DNA of 19,719 nt from an uncultured Dysosmobacter sp. (lineage in GTDB: Bacteria; Bacillota; Clostridia; Oscillospirales; Oscillospiraceae): contig CAKTIO010000014.1 in assembly GCA_934565855.1 (NCBI GenBank), forward strand, positions 1-19,719, in the 5' to 3' direction. The notes beneath the pieces were generated by a model. It saw nothing but the letters and a program-made list of their open reading frames with translations. It searched no databases and was not told where the DNA came from. Position 1 is the stretch's first letter. Each line of letters opens with the position of its first letter. The translations under genes and the position numbers were made by a program. Positions 7,477-15,525 of the stretch are shown here, piece after piece.

Positions 7477-8328
7477 ATGCAGACTCCCCGCGTTGCAGCG
7501 ATTCACGATATGTCAGGCTTTGGGCGGTGTTCCCTGACGGTGGCGATCCCGATCCTTTCGGCAATGGGACTGCAATGCTGCCCGTTGCCCACGGCGTTTT
7601 TATCCACGCATACAGGCGGCTTTACAGGCTTTACCTTTCTGGATATGACCGATGAAATACCGAAGGTGGCGGAGCATTGGAAAAGTTTGAACCTGAGTTT
7701 TCAGGCAGTTTACAGCGGATTTCTGGGCAGCGTGCGCCAGATCGGCATGGTGGAGCAGTTTATCCGGGAATTCCGGGGACCGGATACGGTGGTGGTCATC
7801 GATCCGGTGATGGGCGACGACGGAAAGGCGTATCAGACATACACGGCGGAAATGTGCGCGGGAACCGCGCGGCTGAGCCAGATGGCGGATGTCATTACGC
7901 CCAATTTGACGGAAGCCGCGTTTTTGCTGGACTGTCCCTATAAGGAACTGTTTGGAGGAAAACCGGATTTCCATGGGATTGTATCCCGCCTGAGCATGGA
8001 GGGGAAGCGCTCAGTCGTGCTGACAGGTGTTTCCGAGCGTCCGGGAAGGACCGGCGCCATGTGCTTTGATGCGAAGACCGGACGCAGCGAAGCGGTGCAG
8101 ACGGAGTTTATCGCGCACCCGTTTCATGGAACAGGCGATGTGTTTGCCAGCGTTTTGACCGGCGCGTTGGTGAAGGGAAAGCCGCTGGCGGAGGCGGCGA
8201 TGCAGGCGGCGGAATTTGTGCGGGATTGCGCCAGAAGAACGGCGAAGGAGCAGCTGCCCATCCGGGAGGGCGTGGACTTTGAGCCGCTGCTGTCCCTGCT
8301 GATGGAAGGAGCTGCTGGACATGAATGA
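7477..8328 (+). CDS. Pyridoxamine/pyridoxal kinase (PfkB-like, PdxK/PdxY family)
   Basis: A 283-aa vitamin B6 salvage kinase that would phosphorylate pyridoxal, pyridoxamine or pyridoxine using ATP. Start 7477 is chosen because AGAGGA (7463-7468) lies 8 nt upstream. The in-frame ATG at 7471 is too close to that site, and the one at 7429 lies inside the promoter. Family marks are HDMSGFGRCSL near the N-terminus, DPVMGDDG, TPNLTEAAFLL, and the anion-hole/catalytic motif HGTGD with Asp221 as the expected base. Length is normal for the family. The stop overlaps the MFS gene start (8321), so both proteins come from one mRNA. The neighbour may import or export a B6-related compound, but that is inference from position only. 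Confidence 0.92.
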   Translation: MQTPRVAAIHDMSGFGRCSLTVAIPILSAMGLQCCPLPTAFLSTHTGGFTGFTFLDMTDEIPKVAEHWKSLNLSFQAVYSGFLGSVRQIGMVEQFIREFRGPDTVVVIDPVMGDDGKAYQTYTAEMCAGTARLSQMADVITPNLTEAAFLLDCPYKELFGGKPDFHGIVSRLSMEGKRSVVLTGVSERPGRTGAMCFDAKTGRSEAVQTEFIAHPFHGTGDVFASVLTGALVKGKPLAEAAMQAAEFVRDCARRTAKEQLPIREGVDFEPLLSLLMEGAAGHE

Positions 8329-9526
8329 TCGGGAGATGGCATCCGGCAGGCGGGTCAGTATCTGCTACAGCCTGATGCAGATCGGCTTCTGGGGAATGCT
8401 GGGGGCGTTTTGCGGCTTTCAGACCGCCATTGCAATGGACCGCGGCTTTACCGCGGGAGATGTGGGTCTGTTTATCGCCGTGCAGTATATCGGCGGCATG
8501 GTTTCCCAGCCGCTGCTGGGCAGATGGGCGGACCGCCATCCGGAGGTGCCCCTGAAGGCGGTGTTCATCTGCCTGATGGCACCGGCGTTTCTGCTGAATA
8601 TGGCGTTTTATTTTCTGAGACCCGGCTTTTTGGGAACGGCGTTTGTCTTTTTGATGACGGGAATTTTGGAGACCAACTCCTACCCGCTGATCGACTCGAT
8701 GGCGATGCAGTATATCAATGCGGGGGTGGATGTTCCCTATAGTCTCGGGCGGGGCTTGGGAGCGTTTTCCTACGCAGTGGTCTGCGTGATTGTGGGACAG
8801 CAGACGGCGCGGTTTGGAATGCAGACGGCGCTGCTGACCCACGGCGGTATCCTGCTGCTGCTGATTTTCTTCGCCGCCATATTCCCGGTATTTCCCAGCA
8901 GGTATCTGCCCAGAGAAGAGGAACGGGCGGAGCCGCATTCCGCGTGGTACCTGCTGAAAAACAATCCGCCCTTTACCTGGATGCTGGCAGGCTGCTTCTT
9001 CGGCATGATCGCAATCATGCCCATCACCAACTTCCTGGTGACGGTCATCAACGAAAAGGGCGGTAGCAGCGGCGATCTGGGGCTGGCGCTGTTTATGATG
9101 GCGGCGTCTGAGCTGCCGGCGGCGTTTGTGTTCCAGCGGCTCTACCGGAGATGGGGCAGCGAGCGGGTGCTGCTGCTCTCGCTGGTGTTTATGATCGTCA
9201 AGCCGCTGCTGATCCTGCTGTCCGGGAATCTGACCATGCTGCTGCTGGTACAGCCTGTCCAGATGCTGGGATATGGGCTGTTTACTCCCGCCAGTGTCTA
9301 TTTCGCCAATGAAAACGTTGCGCCGGAGGACCGTGTCCAGGGGCAGTCGCTGAAGATGGTGCTGACCAATGGCTGCGGAAATGCGGTGGGAAACCTGCTG
9401 TCCGGCTATATCATCGACTGGGGCGGCATTTCAGCCATGCTGACGGTGTGCATTCTCTGCGGATGCGCCGGTCTGCTGCTGGGAGTATGTGCGGTCCGCT
9501 CCAGAAAGCGTCTGCAAAGAATTTAA
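8321..9526 (+). CDS. MFS transporter (12-TM)
   Basis: A 401-aa major facilitator superfamily protein with about twelve hydrophobic segments in two sets of six. The cytoplasmic loop motif GRWADRHPE after the second segment matches the MFS loop signature (G-x-x-x-D-R). The start ATG overlaps the end of the pyridoxamine kinase gene by 8 nt, with GGAAGGA (8304-8310) as ribosome binding site. It resembles the LacY/nucleoside-symporter-like group of MFS proteins, but the substrate cannot be read from sequence. Coupling to a vitamin B6 kinase suggests a B6 vitamer or related cofactor precursor. The gene ends just before a bidirectional terminator. Confidence 0.88.
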   Translation: MNDREMASGRRVSICYSLMQIGFWGMLGAFCGFQTAIAMDRGFTAGDVGLFIAVQYIGGMVSQPLLGRWADRHPEVPLKAVFICLMAPAFLLNMAFYFLRPGFLGTAFVFLMTGILETNSYPLIDSMAMQYINAGVDVPYSLGRGLGAFSYAVVCVIVGQQTARFGMQTALLTHGGILLLLIFFAAIFPVFPSRYLPREEERAEPHSAWYLLKNNPPFTWMLAGCFFGMIAIMPITNFLVTVINEKGGSSGDLGLALFMMAASELPAAFVFQRLYRRWGSERVLLLSLVFMIVKPLLILLSGNLTMLLLVQPVQMLGYGLFTPASVYFANENVAPEDRVQGQSLKMVLTNGCGNAVGNLLSGYIIDWGGISAMLTVCILCGCAGLLLGVCAVRSRKRLQRI

Positions 9527-9535
9527 AAGGAAGAT

Positions 9536-9578
9536 CAAAACGCGCCGTTTCGCTTTTTCGCGGAACGGCGCGTTTTTG
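9536..9578. terminator. Bidirectional terminator between the converging MFS and MATE genes
   Basis: AAAACGCGCCGTT (9537-9549) pairs with AACGGCGCGTTTT (9564-9576). A flanking A tract on the left and T tract (9573-9577) on the right make it functional for both strands. It lies 10 nt after the MFS stop and 10 nt from the end of the MATE gene. Confidence 0.9.
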
Positions 9579-9587
9579 ACAGAAGCT

Positions 9588-10940
9588 TTATCCAACAGGG
9601 TCCTCTCTCATTTCCCGCAGAACGGACCAGGAAATGGGAAGCGCGGTCAAAAACGACAGGATGTCGGCAATGGGCTGCGCGATCTGGACGCCCTGCAGTC
9701 CCAGCAGGGGCGTCAGGACCCAGAGGGCGGGAATGAGGTAAATGCCCTGCCGGGCAACGGCAAGGACCGTGGCAGGGAGGGTCCTGCCGATGGTTTGCAG
9801 CATCATGTTGCTCATGACGACCAGTCCGCCAAGGGCAAAGGTGATGCACTGATACCGCAGGGCAGGAGCGCCAATGGCAATGACCGTGGGGTCATTCCTG
9901 AAAAGTGCGACGATCTGCGGGGCGAAGATGGAAATGCCGATGGCGGCAAGGACCAGCAGGGAGGACGAGGTTTTCACGCAGAACAGAAAGCCCTGCCGGA
10001 CCCGTTTCCAGAGCTTGGCGCCGTAATTGAAGCCGCAGACCGGCTGAAAGCCCTGTCCGAACCCAATCAGGGCGGAGTTTGCCATCATCATGATCCGGGT
10101 GACCACCGCCATTGCCGCGATGGCGGCGTCCCCGTACAGTCCGGCGGCGCGATTCAGGGCGATGGTGGCGAGAGAGGCAAGCCCCTGCCGGAACAGCGAG
10201 GGGAGACCGCCCTGAATGATCTGGCTGAAATACTCGACCTTTAAGGTGGTCTTGGCGGGAAGAATTGCGATGTTTCCCTTCCGGTAGGTCATGCGCAGCA
10301 GGATGCAGAAGCTGATGAACTGGCTGATGATGGTGGCAAGCGCCGCCCCGGAAATGCCAAGCCCGCAGGTGAAGATCAGGATGGGATCCAGAATGATGTT
10401 GAGAACGCCGCCGGCGGTGATCCCGATCATGCCGTAAGCCGCGCTGCCCTGAAAGCGTAGCTGGTTATTCAGCGTCAGCGCCGTGGTCATCCAGGGGGTG
10501 CCGATCAGAATGATGCGGACGTAGCGGGTGGCATAGGGCAGAATGGTTTCCGTGGACCCCAGCAGCAGGACCAGGGGCTTCAGGAAGAGAATGCCCAGGA
10601 CCAGCAGAATGCCGCCTGTGCAAAGGGAGAGAAAGAAGCCGGTAGCCGCCATTTTAGAGGCTTCCTCGTGGTTCTGCTGTCCCAGCTCCCGGGACATGTA
10701 GTTGCCGGAACCGTGTCCAAAGAAAAAGCCCACCGCCTGAATGATCGCCATCAGGGAAAATGCCACGCCCACCGCGCCGGTGGCACTGTTGCTGTGCAGC
10801 ATTCCAACAAAAAAGGTGTCCGCCAGATTATAAAACGCGGTGATCATCATACTGATAATACAGGGAACCGCTAACTCGCAGATCAGCTGACCGACAGGAC
10901 GGGTGGTCATTCGTTGAAATTTTTCCTCTTCCGGACTCAT
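9588..10940 (-). CDS. MATE family efflux transporter
   Basis: A 450-aa multidrug and toxin extrusion (MATE) protein, a 12-TM cation-coupled exporter. The start at 10940 (MSPEEEKF) is chosen because AAGGAAGG lies 7 nt upstream; the frame is open nine codons further. Family features include NLADTFFVGML in TM1-2, GFGQGFQPVCGFNYGA in the second half, and repeat symmetry between the halves. Substrate is unknown. The gene begins 30 nt after the rRNA methyltransferase stop on the same strand, so the two form an operon. There is no evident functional link between them. Confidence 0.92.
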   Translation of the reverse strand: MSPEEEKFQRMTTRPVGQLICELAVPCIISMMITAFYNLADTFFVGMLHSNSATGAVGVAFSLMAIIQAVGFFFGHGSGNYMSRELGQQNHEEASKMAATGFFLSLCTGGILLVLGILFLKPLVLLLGSTETILPYATRYVRIILIGTPWMTTALTLNNQLRFQGSAAYGMIGITAGGVLNIILDPILIFTCGLGISGAALATIISQFISFCILLRMTYRKGNIAILPAKTTLKVEYFSQIIQGGLPSLFRQGLASLATIALNRAAGLYGDAAIAAMAVVTRIMMMANSALIGFGQGFQPVCGFNYGAKLWKRVRQGFLFCVKTSSSLLVLAAIGISIFAPQIVALFRNDPTVIAIGAPALRYQCITFALGGLVVMSNMMLQTIGRTLPATVLAVARQGIYLIPALWVLTPLLGLQGVQIAQPIADILSFLTALPISWSVLREMREDPVG

Positions 10941-10970
10941 TTTTACACCTTCCTTTCCTACAGACAAGGG

Positions 10971-12200
10971 TCAAATGACCTGAAACAGGAAGAATTTCAG
11001 GTAATTGGTCTCCTCCACGCCCCAGAGAATGGGATGGTCGCAGCACTGCTGCCGGGCTTCGATCTGCCGCAGCTGAACGTTGGCGTCCTGGGCGGCGGAG
11101 CGCAGCATCTCCATGAATTTTTCCTCCGTGGCAAAGTGCGAGCAGGAGCAGGTCGCCAGATATCCGCCCCGGGGCAGAAGCTTCATGGCGCGGTAGTTGA
11201 TCTCCTTATAGCCGGTCATGGCGTTGTGAACGGTTTTTCTGGACTTGGTAAAGGCGGGGGGGTCCAGAATGATGAAGTCGTACCTCCGGGGCTGCTTTTC
11301 CAGCTCAGGCAGGAGGTCGAAGACATTGGCGCAGACGCATTCCATGATGTTGTCCACGCCGTTGCGCCGGGCGTTGGCGCGTGCCATTTCCACCGCTGCT
11401 GCGGAAACGTCCACTGCGGTGACATGGGCGGCGCCGCCCTTAGCGGCGTTCAGGGCAAAGGACCCGGTGTGGGTGAAGCAGTCCAGCACGGTTTTTCCGG
11501 CGGCAAGGCGCGCCACCGCCTGCCGGTTGTATTTCTGGTCCAGGAAAAAGCCGGTCTTTTGTCCGTTTTCCACGTCCACCAGATAGCGGACGCCGTTTTC
11601 CACGATCTCTGTAACGGGAGAGGCGGGAGCGATTTCTCCGGGCAGCGGGAACCAGCCCTTGCCCTGCTCCAGCCCTTCCTTTTCCCGCAGGGCTTCGTCA
11701 TTGCGCTCGTAAACGCCGGAGATGGTCTGCACGTCCTCCCGCAGAATTTTCACCAGCGTGGGGATCAGAAAATCCTTCCGCAGTTCCATTCCGATGGAGA
11801 GGACCTGCACGGACAGCAGGTCGTGGAAGCGGTCCACCGTCAGACCGGGAAAGGCGTCGGATTCCCCGAAAATGATCCGGCAACAGTCCAGATCCTCCGG
11901 ACGGAGGACGGTTTTCCGGTATTCCCATGCCCAGCGCAGCTTCCGTTCCCAGAAGTCTTCGTCAAACTGGTCGTTGGCGTTTCTGGAGATCAGCCGGACG
12001 CGGATCTTGGAGTGCTCAGACAGAAGTCCCGTGCCAAGATACCGCCCCTTCCGGCTGAGTACGTCCACTAGACCGCCGTTGACCGTGGCACCTTCAGTGG
12101 AAAGGATCTCCGCGTCGTATACCCACGGATGTCCCCGCAGGATGGCGGCTTCTGCCTTGGGCGTGACCCGGTAGCGGGGGTAAATTCTCTCTGTTTTCAT
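10971..12200 (-). CDS. Class I SAM-dependent rRNA methyltransferase (RlmI-like, PUA domain)
   Basis: A 409-aa methyltransferase of the RlmI/YccW type, predicted to make 5-methylcytosine in 23S rRNA. The start at 12200 (MKTERIYPRYR) follows AGAGG about 10 nt upstream; the frame is open 15 codons further. Residues ~1-85 form a PUA-like RNA-binding domain (AEAAILRGHPWVYDAEI), followed by a central linker domain. The Rossmann methyltransferase shows motif I DCFTHTGSFALNAAKGGA, motif IV LDPPAFTKS and the cysteine motif TCSCSHF. Length matches the family (~390-410 aa). The exact target nucleotide is assumed from E. coli RlmI and not provable here. It is the first gene of the minus-strand operon with the MATE exporter. 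Confidence 0.9.
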   Translation of the reverse strand: MKTERIYPRYRVTPKAEAAILRGHPWVYDAEILSTEGATVNGGLVDVLSRKGRYLGTGLLSEHSKIRVRLISRNANDQFDEDFWERKLRWAWEYRKTVLRPEDLDCCRIIFGESDAFPGLTVDRFHDLLSVQVLSIGMELRKDFLIPTLVKILREDVQTISGVYERNDEALREKEGLEQGKGWFPLPGEIAPASPVTEIVENGVRYLVDVENGQKTGFFLDQKYNRQAVARLAAGKTVLDCFTHTGSFALNAAKGGAAHVTAVDVSAAAVEMARANARRNGVDNIMECVCANVFDLLPELEKQPRRYDFIILDPPAFTKSRKTVHNAMTGYKEINYRAMKLLPRGGYLATCSCSHFATEEKFMEMLRSAAQDANVQLRQIEARQQCCDHPILWGVEETNYLKFFLFQVI

Positions 12201-12235
12201 CTGATTTCTACCTCTTCTGCGGTGTATTCTCCAAA

Positions 12236-12241
12236 AGTTTA
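12236..12241 (-). promoter_or_regulatory. Possible extended -10 element of the rRNA methyltransferase operon
   Basis: On the minus strand TGTTAAACT contains -10 TAAACT (12241-12236) with an upstream TG, about 36 nt before the ATG at 12200. No good -35 is visible. TAAACT is also the -10 at rny and rex in this window. Confidence 0.35.
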
Positions 12242-12323
12242 ACATATTTTTTACGGAAATGCCACACCGGATCTGCGTTATGAAAAAGCTTTTTTGAATT
12301 TTCTGACAGTAGGAGGAGCGGTT

Positions 12324-13067
12324 ATGCCGAGAATTTATTTGAGTCCATCCACACAGGAATCCAACTTGTATATCACAGGCAGCGGTTCAGAGGAATACCA
12401 CATGAATCTGCTGGCGGACGCCATGATCCCGTATCTGCTGTCCAATGGGATCCAGTTCCAGCGGAACACGCCGGAGATGACAGCGGCGTCCTCCATCCGG
12501 CAGGCGAACGCGGGAACCTACGATTTTTACCTGGCGCTGCACTCCAATGCTTCCGGCGCGGGACACGAGGGGGAAAACCGGGGGATCATTGCCTTTTACT
12601 ATCCGGGAAGCCGGCAGGGGCAGCGCGCCGCGGAGCTCTTCGCGGAAAACCTGCGCAGCATCTATCCGCTGCCTGGGCAGGTGCATACACAGGCGACGAC
12701 CACGCTGGGAGAGGTGCGGATGCCGCGCTGTCCCTCCGTGCTGCTGGAGATCGGCTACCACGACAATCCGGCGGACGCCAGCTGGATCGAGGGGCATAAG
12801 GAGCTGATGGCGCAGAATCTGGTGCTGTCGCTGACGGAATTTTTCGGGCTGCCCTTCATCTGGCCGATGGAGGTGAGCTACGGGACCGTTACCATTTCCT
12901 ACGGCACGCTGAACCTGCGTGCCGAACCCTCACAGGAGGGAGCGGTGCTGGCACAGATCCCGGCAGGCGGGAGCGTCAGCGTATACGGAGAGTGGCAGGG
13001 GTGGTATGTGGTACATTATGGAATTTATGTGGGATATGCCGCGGCGGCATACATCACGCTGGGCTGA
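12324..13067 (+). CDS. N-acetylmuramoyl-L-alanine amidase-like protein (amidase_3 fold) with SH3-like domain
   Basis: A 247-aa protein starting at ATG 12324, 8 nt after AGGAGGAG. Residues ~3-175 fit the amidase_3 zinc amidase fold that cleaves the peptide stem from muramic acid. Recognisable landmarks are the second-ligand region EEYHMNLLADAM (Glu23/24), the third ligand His73 in LALHSNAS, and the catalytic Glu142 in SVLLEIGYHDNPAD. Residues ~185-247 form a bacterial SH3-like domain (LNLRAEPSQEGAVLAQIPAGG). Two oddities: the usual first-ligand motif DPGHGG is replaced by SPSTQES, so the first zinc histidine is missing, and there is no signal peptide. It may act inside the forming spore, leave by lysis, or bind rather than cut wall. 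The gene stands alone, ahead of rny and its own promoter. Confidence 0.82.
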   Translation: MPRIYLSPSTQESNLYITGSGSEEYHMNLLADAMIPYLLSNGIQFQRNTPEMTAASSIRQANAGTYDFYLALHSNASGAGHEGENRGIIAFYYPGSRQGQRAAELFAENLRSIYPLPGQVHTQATTTLGEVRMPRCPSVLLEIGYHDNPADASWIEGHKELMAQNLVLSLTEFFGLPFIWPMEVSYGTVTISYGTLNLRAEPSQEGAVLAQIPAGGSVSVYGEWQGWYVVHYGIYVGYAAAAYITLG

Positions 13068-13112
13068 GCGGCGGAATGCCGCGCCGCCTGCTGGAAGAGG
13101 GATACATTTCCC

Positions 13113-13141
13113 TTGACAGTTAGACATCAAACGTTTAAACT
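13113..13141 (+). promoter_or_regulatory. Promoter of the ribonuclease Y gene
   Basis: A consensus -35 TTGACA (13113-13118), 17-nt spacer and -10 TAAACT (13136-13141). The expected start near 13148 leaves a leader of about 120 nt. The leader holds two short perfect hairpins, CCGGAC/GTCCGG (13197-13211) and GGGGAC/GTCCCC (13229-13244), the second ending 10 nt before the AAGGAGG ribosome binding site. Confidence 0.8.
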
Positions 13142-13269
13142 AAAACAGGAATCTTTTCGGAAGATATAGGGGTATCATCCTCCGATTGTTTTCACCCCGG
13201 ACATTGTCCGGTTCTTCATTACAAAGGCGGGGACGGCAGTCCCCCAGAATCAGAAGGAGGCAGTCCATA

Positions 13270-14805
13270 GTGTTCTATGTCGTCATCGGATTGGTGGTCG
13301 GCTTAGCGGTTGCCTTCCCTCTCGGTTATCGCTATCGCAAAAACGTATCGGAAAAGGAAATCTCAAGCGCGGAAGAAGAAGGAAAGCGTATCATCAACGA
13401 GGCCATCAAGAGTGCTGAGAACAAGAAGAAAGAGGCATTGCTGGAGGCAAAAGAGGAGATTTTAAAGAATCGCAGCGAGTATGAGAAGGAAGTAAAAGAC
13501 CGCAGAGCAGACCTGCAGAGACAGGAAAACCGCTTGCAGCAGAAAGAGGAAAATATCGACCGCAAAACAGAGGCGATCGAGAAGAAGGAAGAGCTGCTGG
13601 CACAGAAGCACGCCCAGGCGGATAAGGAAGCCGAGGAGATCAAGACCATTAAGCAGAGCCAGACGGCAATGCTGGAAAAGATATCCGGCTTTACTGCGGA
13701 AGAGGCAAAGAAGTACCTGATCGATCAGGTAGAGTCGGAAGTGACCCACGAGACAGCCATGAAGATCAAGGAAGTGGAGTCTCGGATGAAGGAAGAAAGT
13801 GACATGCGCGCCCGGGAAGTGGTGGCAAGAGCAATTCAGCGCTGCGCCGCCGACCAGGTCGCGGAAATGACCGTCAGTGTGGTTCCCCTGCCCAATGACG
13901 AGATGAAGGGACGTATTATTGGTCGTGAGGGACGCAATATCCGCACGATCGAGACCCTGACCGGCGTGGATCTGATCATCGACGATACGCCGGAGGCAAT
14001 TACCGTCAGCTGCTTTGAGCCGGTCCGCCGTGAGATCGCACGGCTGGCACTGGAGAAGCTGATCGCCGACGGACGGATTCATCCCACCCACATTGAGGAA
14101 ATGGTGGAGAAAGCCCGCCGTGAGGTCGAAGCGACCATCAAGGCGGAGGGCGAGCGGGCAGTCTTTGAAACGGGTGTCCGCAATGTGCATCCGGAACTGG
14201 TAAAGATGCTGGGTCGGCTGCATTACCGTACCAGCTACGGTCAGAACGTGCTGCAGCACTCCATTGAGGTGTCTCACATTGCAGGTATGATGGCATCGGA
14301 GCTGGGCGCGGATGTGCAGGCGGCAAAGCGTGCCGGTTTGCTGCATGACATCGGCAAGGCGGTGGACCACGAGCTGGAGGGAACGCATGTTGCCCTGGGC
14401 GTGGAGTTCGCCAGAAAGTATAAGGAACGGGATGACATCATCCATGCCATCGAGGCACACCACAACGACGTGGAGCCGAAGACCATTGTGGCATGCCTGG
14501 TGCAGGCGGCGGATGCAATTTCCGCGGCACGTCCCGGCGCCCGCCGTGAGAATGTGGAGAACTACATCAAGCGGCTGGAGCAGCTGGAGAGTATCTCCAC
14601 CTCTTTCAACGGCGTGGAAAAGGCATATGCCATTCAGGCGGGACGAGAGGTCCGCGTGATGGTAAAGCCGGAGGTCATTTCGGAGGACCAGATGGTCATT
14701 CTGGCACGGGATCTGGCAAAGAAGATCGAAGAAGAGATGGAATATCCCGGACAGATCAAGGTACACATCCTGCGGGAGACCACAGCAGTGGAATACGCAA
14801 AATAA
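13270..14805 (+). CDS. rny: Ribonuclease Y
   Basis: A 511-aa membrane-anchored endoribonuclease that initiates mRNA decay. The start is GTG at 13270, giving [16 protein letters not shown] directly after AAGGAGG (13254-13260, 9-nt spacing). The open frame extends 28 codons upstream, but those codons are basic, lie in the leader, and would put residues ahead of the anchor. Order of parts: N-terminal membrane segment (~2-20); long charged coiled coil (~30-190); KH RNA-binding domain with [15 protein letters not shown] (~216-230); HD domain with LLHDIGKA, catalytic pair His359-Asp360; C-terminal family domain. Length is typical (510-520 aa). It has its own promoter and a terminator just downstream, so it is monocistronic. 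Confidence 0.97.
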   Translation: MFYVVIGLVVGLAVAFPLGYRYRKNVSEKEISSAEEEGKRIINEAIKSAENKKKEALLEAKEEILKNRSEYEKEVKDRRADLQRQENRLQQKEENIDRKTEAIEKKEELLAQKHAQADKEAEEIKTIKQSQTAMLEKISGFTAEEAKKYLIDQVESEVTHETAMKIKEVESRMKEESDMRAREVVARAIQRCAADQVAEMTVSVVPLPNDEMKGRIIGREGRNIRTIETLTGVDLIIDDTPEAITVSCFEPVRREIARLALEKLIADGRIHPTHIEEMVEKARREVEATIKAEGERAVFETGVRNVHPELVKMLGRLHYRTSYGQNVLQHSIEVSHIAGMMASELGADVQAAKRAGLLHDIGKAVDHELEGTHVALGVEFARKYKERDDIIHAIEAHHNDVEPKTIVACLVQAADAISAARPGARRENVENYIKRLEQLESISTSFNGVEKAYAIQAGREVRVMVKPEVISEDQMVILARDLAKKIEEEMEYPGQIKVHILRETTAVEYAK

Positions 14806-14818
14806 CGGCATCAGAAAT

Positions 14819-14856
14819 AAAAAGACAGTGGAAGGATTCCTTTCCACTGTCTTTTT
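14819..14856. terminator. Terminator after rny
   Basis: AAAGACAGTGGAA (14821-14833) pairs with TTCCACTGTCTTT (14842-14854), followed by a T-rich run (TTTTTGTTTTT). The A tract upstream could allow use on the other strand too. Confidence 0.9.
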
Positions 14857-15003
14857 GTTTTTAACACGGTTCCTGGTTTCCTGTGGGCTTCTTTCGCCGG
14901 ACGGGGTTTGATTTCTTCAATGCTCCACATCCTTAGGTCCACGGACAGAAAATGCCGCATATTATAAAAATGCAGGAAAAAATTTAAAAAATGCAAATTT
15001 TAC
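14857..15003. other. Intergenic stretch without a supportable gene
   Basis: This lies between the rny terminator and the promoter of the small membrane protein, and becomes AT-rich toward its right end. A minus-strand TATAAT occurs at 14968-14963, but it has no good -35. The 61-codon minus-strand frame across this region runs into the rny terminator and lacks a spaced ribosome binding site. I see no gene here. Confidence 0.5.
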
Positions 15004-15049
15004 TTGCGCAGCCGTTAAGAATATGTTAAGATTTTACCAAAGTCTTAAC
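15004..15049 (+). promoter_or_regulatory. Promoter with overlapping operator-like repeat for the 126-aa membrane protein
   Basis: An extended -10, TGTTAAGAT (-10 TAAGAT at 15027-15032), has a weak -35 TTGCGC (15004-15009) at 17 nt. GTTAAGA occurs at 15014-15020 and 15025-15031, and its exact reverse complement TCTTAAC lies at 15043-15049. Together they make a direct plus inverted repeat across the -10 region. Confidence 0.55.
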
Positions 15050-15062
15050 ACAGGAGGTCCCT

Positions 15063-15443
15063 ATGGATTCTTGCAAGGAAAATCTGATCACCCATGAGAT
15101 CAACGAAGTGGAGGAAATGCTCCACGATGTGTATGTCGGTCTGTCTGAAGAGGAGATGATCGAACACAGCCACCACAAGAAGCTGGAGCATACCGTGCTG
15201 CTGCTGCGGAATATGGCGGTTGCCATGGCAGTGGTCCTGTTTGCAATTTCCCTGTTTCATGTCCCGGGATCGTCTATTTATAAGGGAATTGCGTACTTTT
15301 TGGGGTCCTTTGCCTATTTTGGAGAGATTCTCATTTTGACGGACTGCTTCACCACAAGGGTTCCCCATGCGGAGATGTTCATGGCGTATTGCTTTGGACC
15401 GATGTATATTTTGCTGGGGATCAGCTACTTTATGGGGCACTGA
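15063..15443 (+). CDS. Small membrane protein, 126 aa, unknown function
   Basis: The ATG at 15063 follows a strong AGGAGG with ideal spacing. Residues 1-45 are soluble and acidic, with the motif LSEEEMIEHSHHKKLEHT. Two hydrophobic segments follow (~46-65 and ~73-93), with a third weaker one (~105-123: FMAYCFGPMYILLGISYFM). I do not recognise the family. The His/Glu-rich stretch EHSHHKKLEH just before the first membrane segment could bind a metal ion, but that is inference. It is a single-gene unit with its own promoter/operator and a strong bidirectional terminator. Confidence 0.75.
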   Translation: MDSCKENLITHEINEVEEMLHDVYVGLSEEEMIEHSHHKKLEHTVLLLRNMAVAMAVVLFAISLFHVPGSSIYKGIAYFLGSFAYFGEILILTDCFTTRVPHAEMFMAYCFGPMYILLGISYFMGH

Positions 15444-15470
15444 GCCTGTATATCTACAGGGCTGCATGAA

Positions 15471-15512
15471 AAAACACGGCGAACGGATTCAATGCGTTCG
15501 CCGTGTTTTATT
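15471..15512. terminator. Bidirectional terminator
   Basis: AAAACACGGCGAACG (15471-15485) and CGTTCGCCGTGTTTT (15495-15509) form a perfect 15-bp stem with flanking A and T tracts. It serves the 126-aa membrane protein from the left and the radical SAM gene from the right. Confidence 0.92.
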
Positions 15513-15525
15513 GACTAAGAGACCG

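Noticed and set aside
13462..14847. 461-codon minus-strand open frame under rny
   Set aside because: Antisense of a well-recognised RNase Y; its start lies in the rny terminator.
14811..14996. 61-codon minus-strand frame in the rny-membrane protein gap
   Set aside because: It reads through the terminator hairpin and has no spaced ribosome binding site. A TATAAT nearby lacks a -35.
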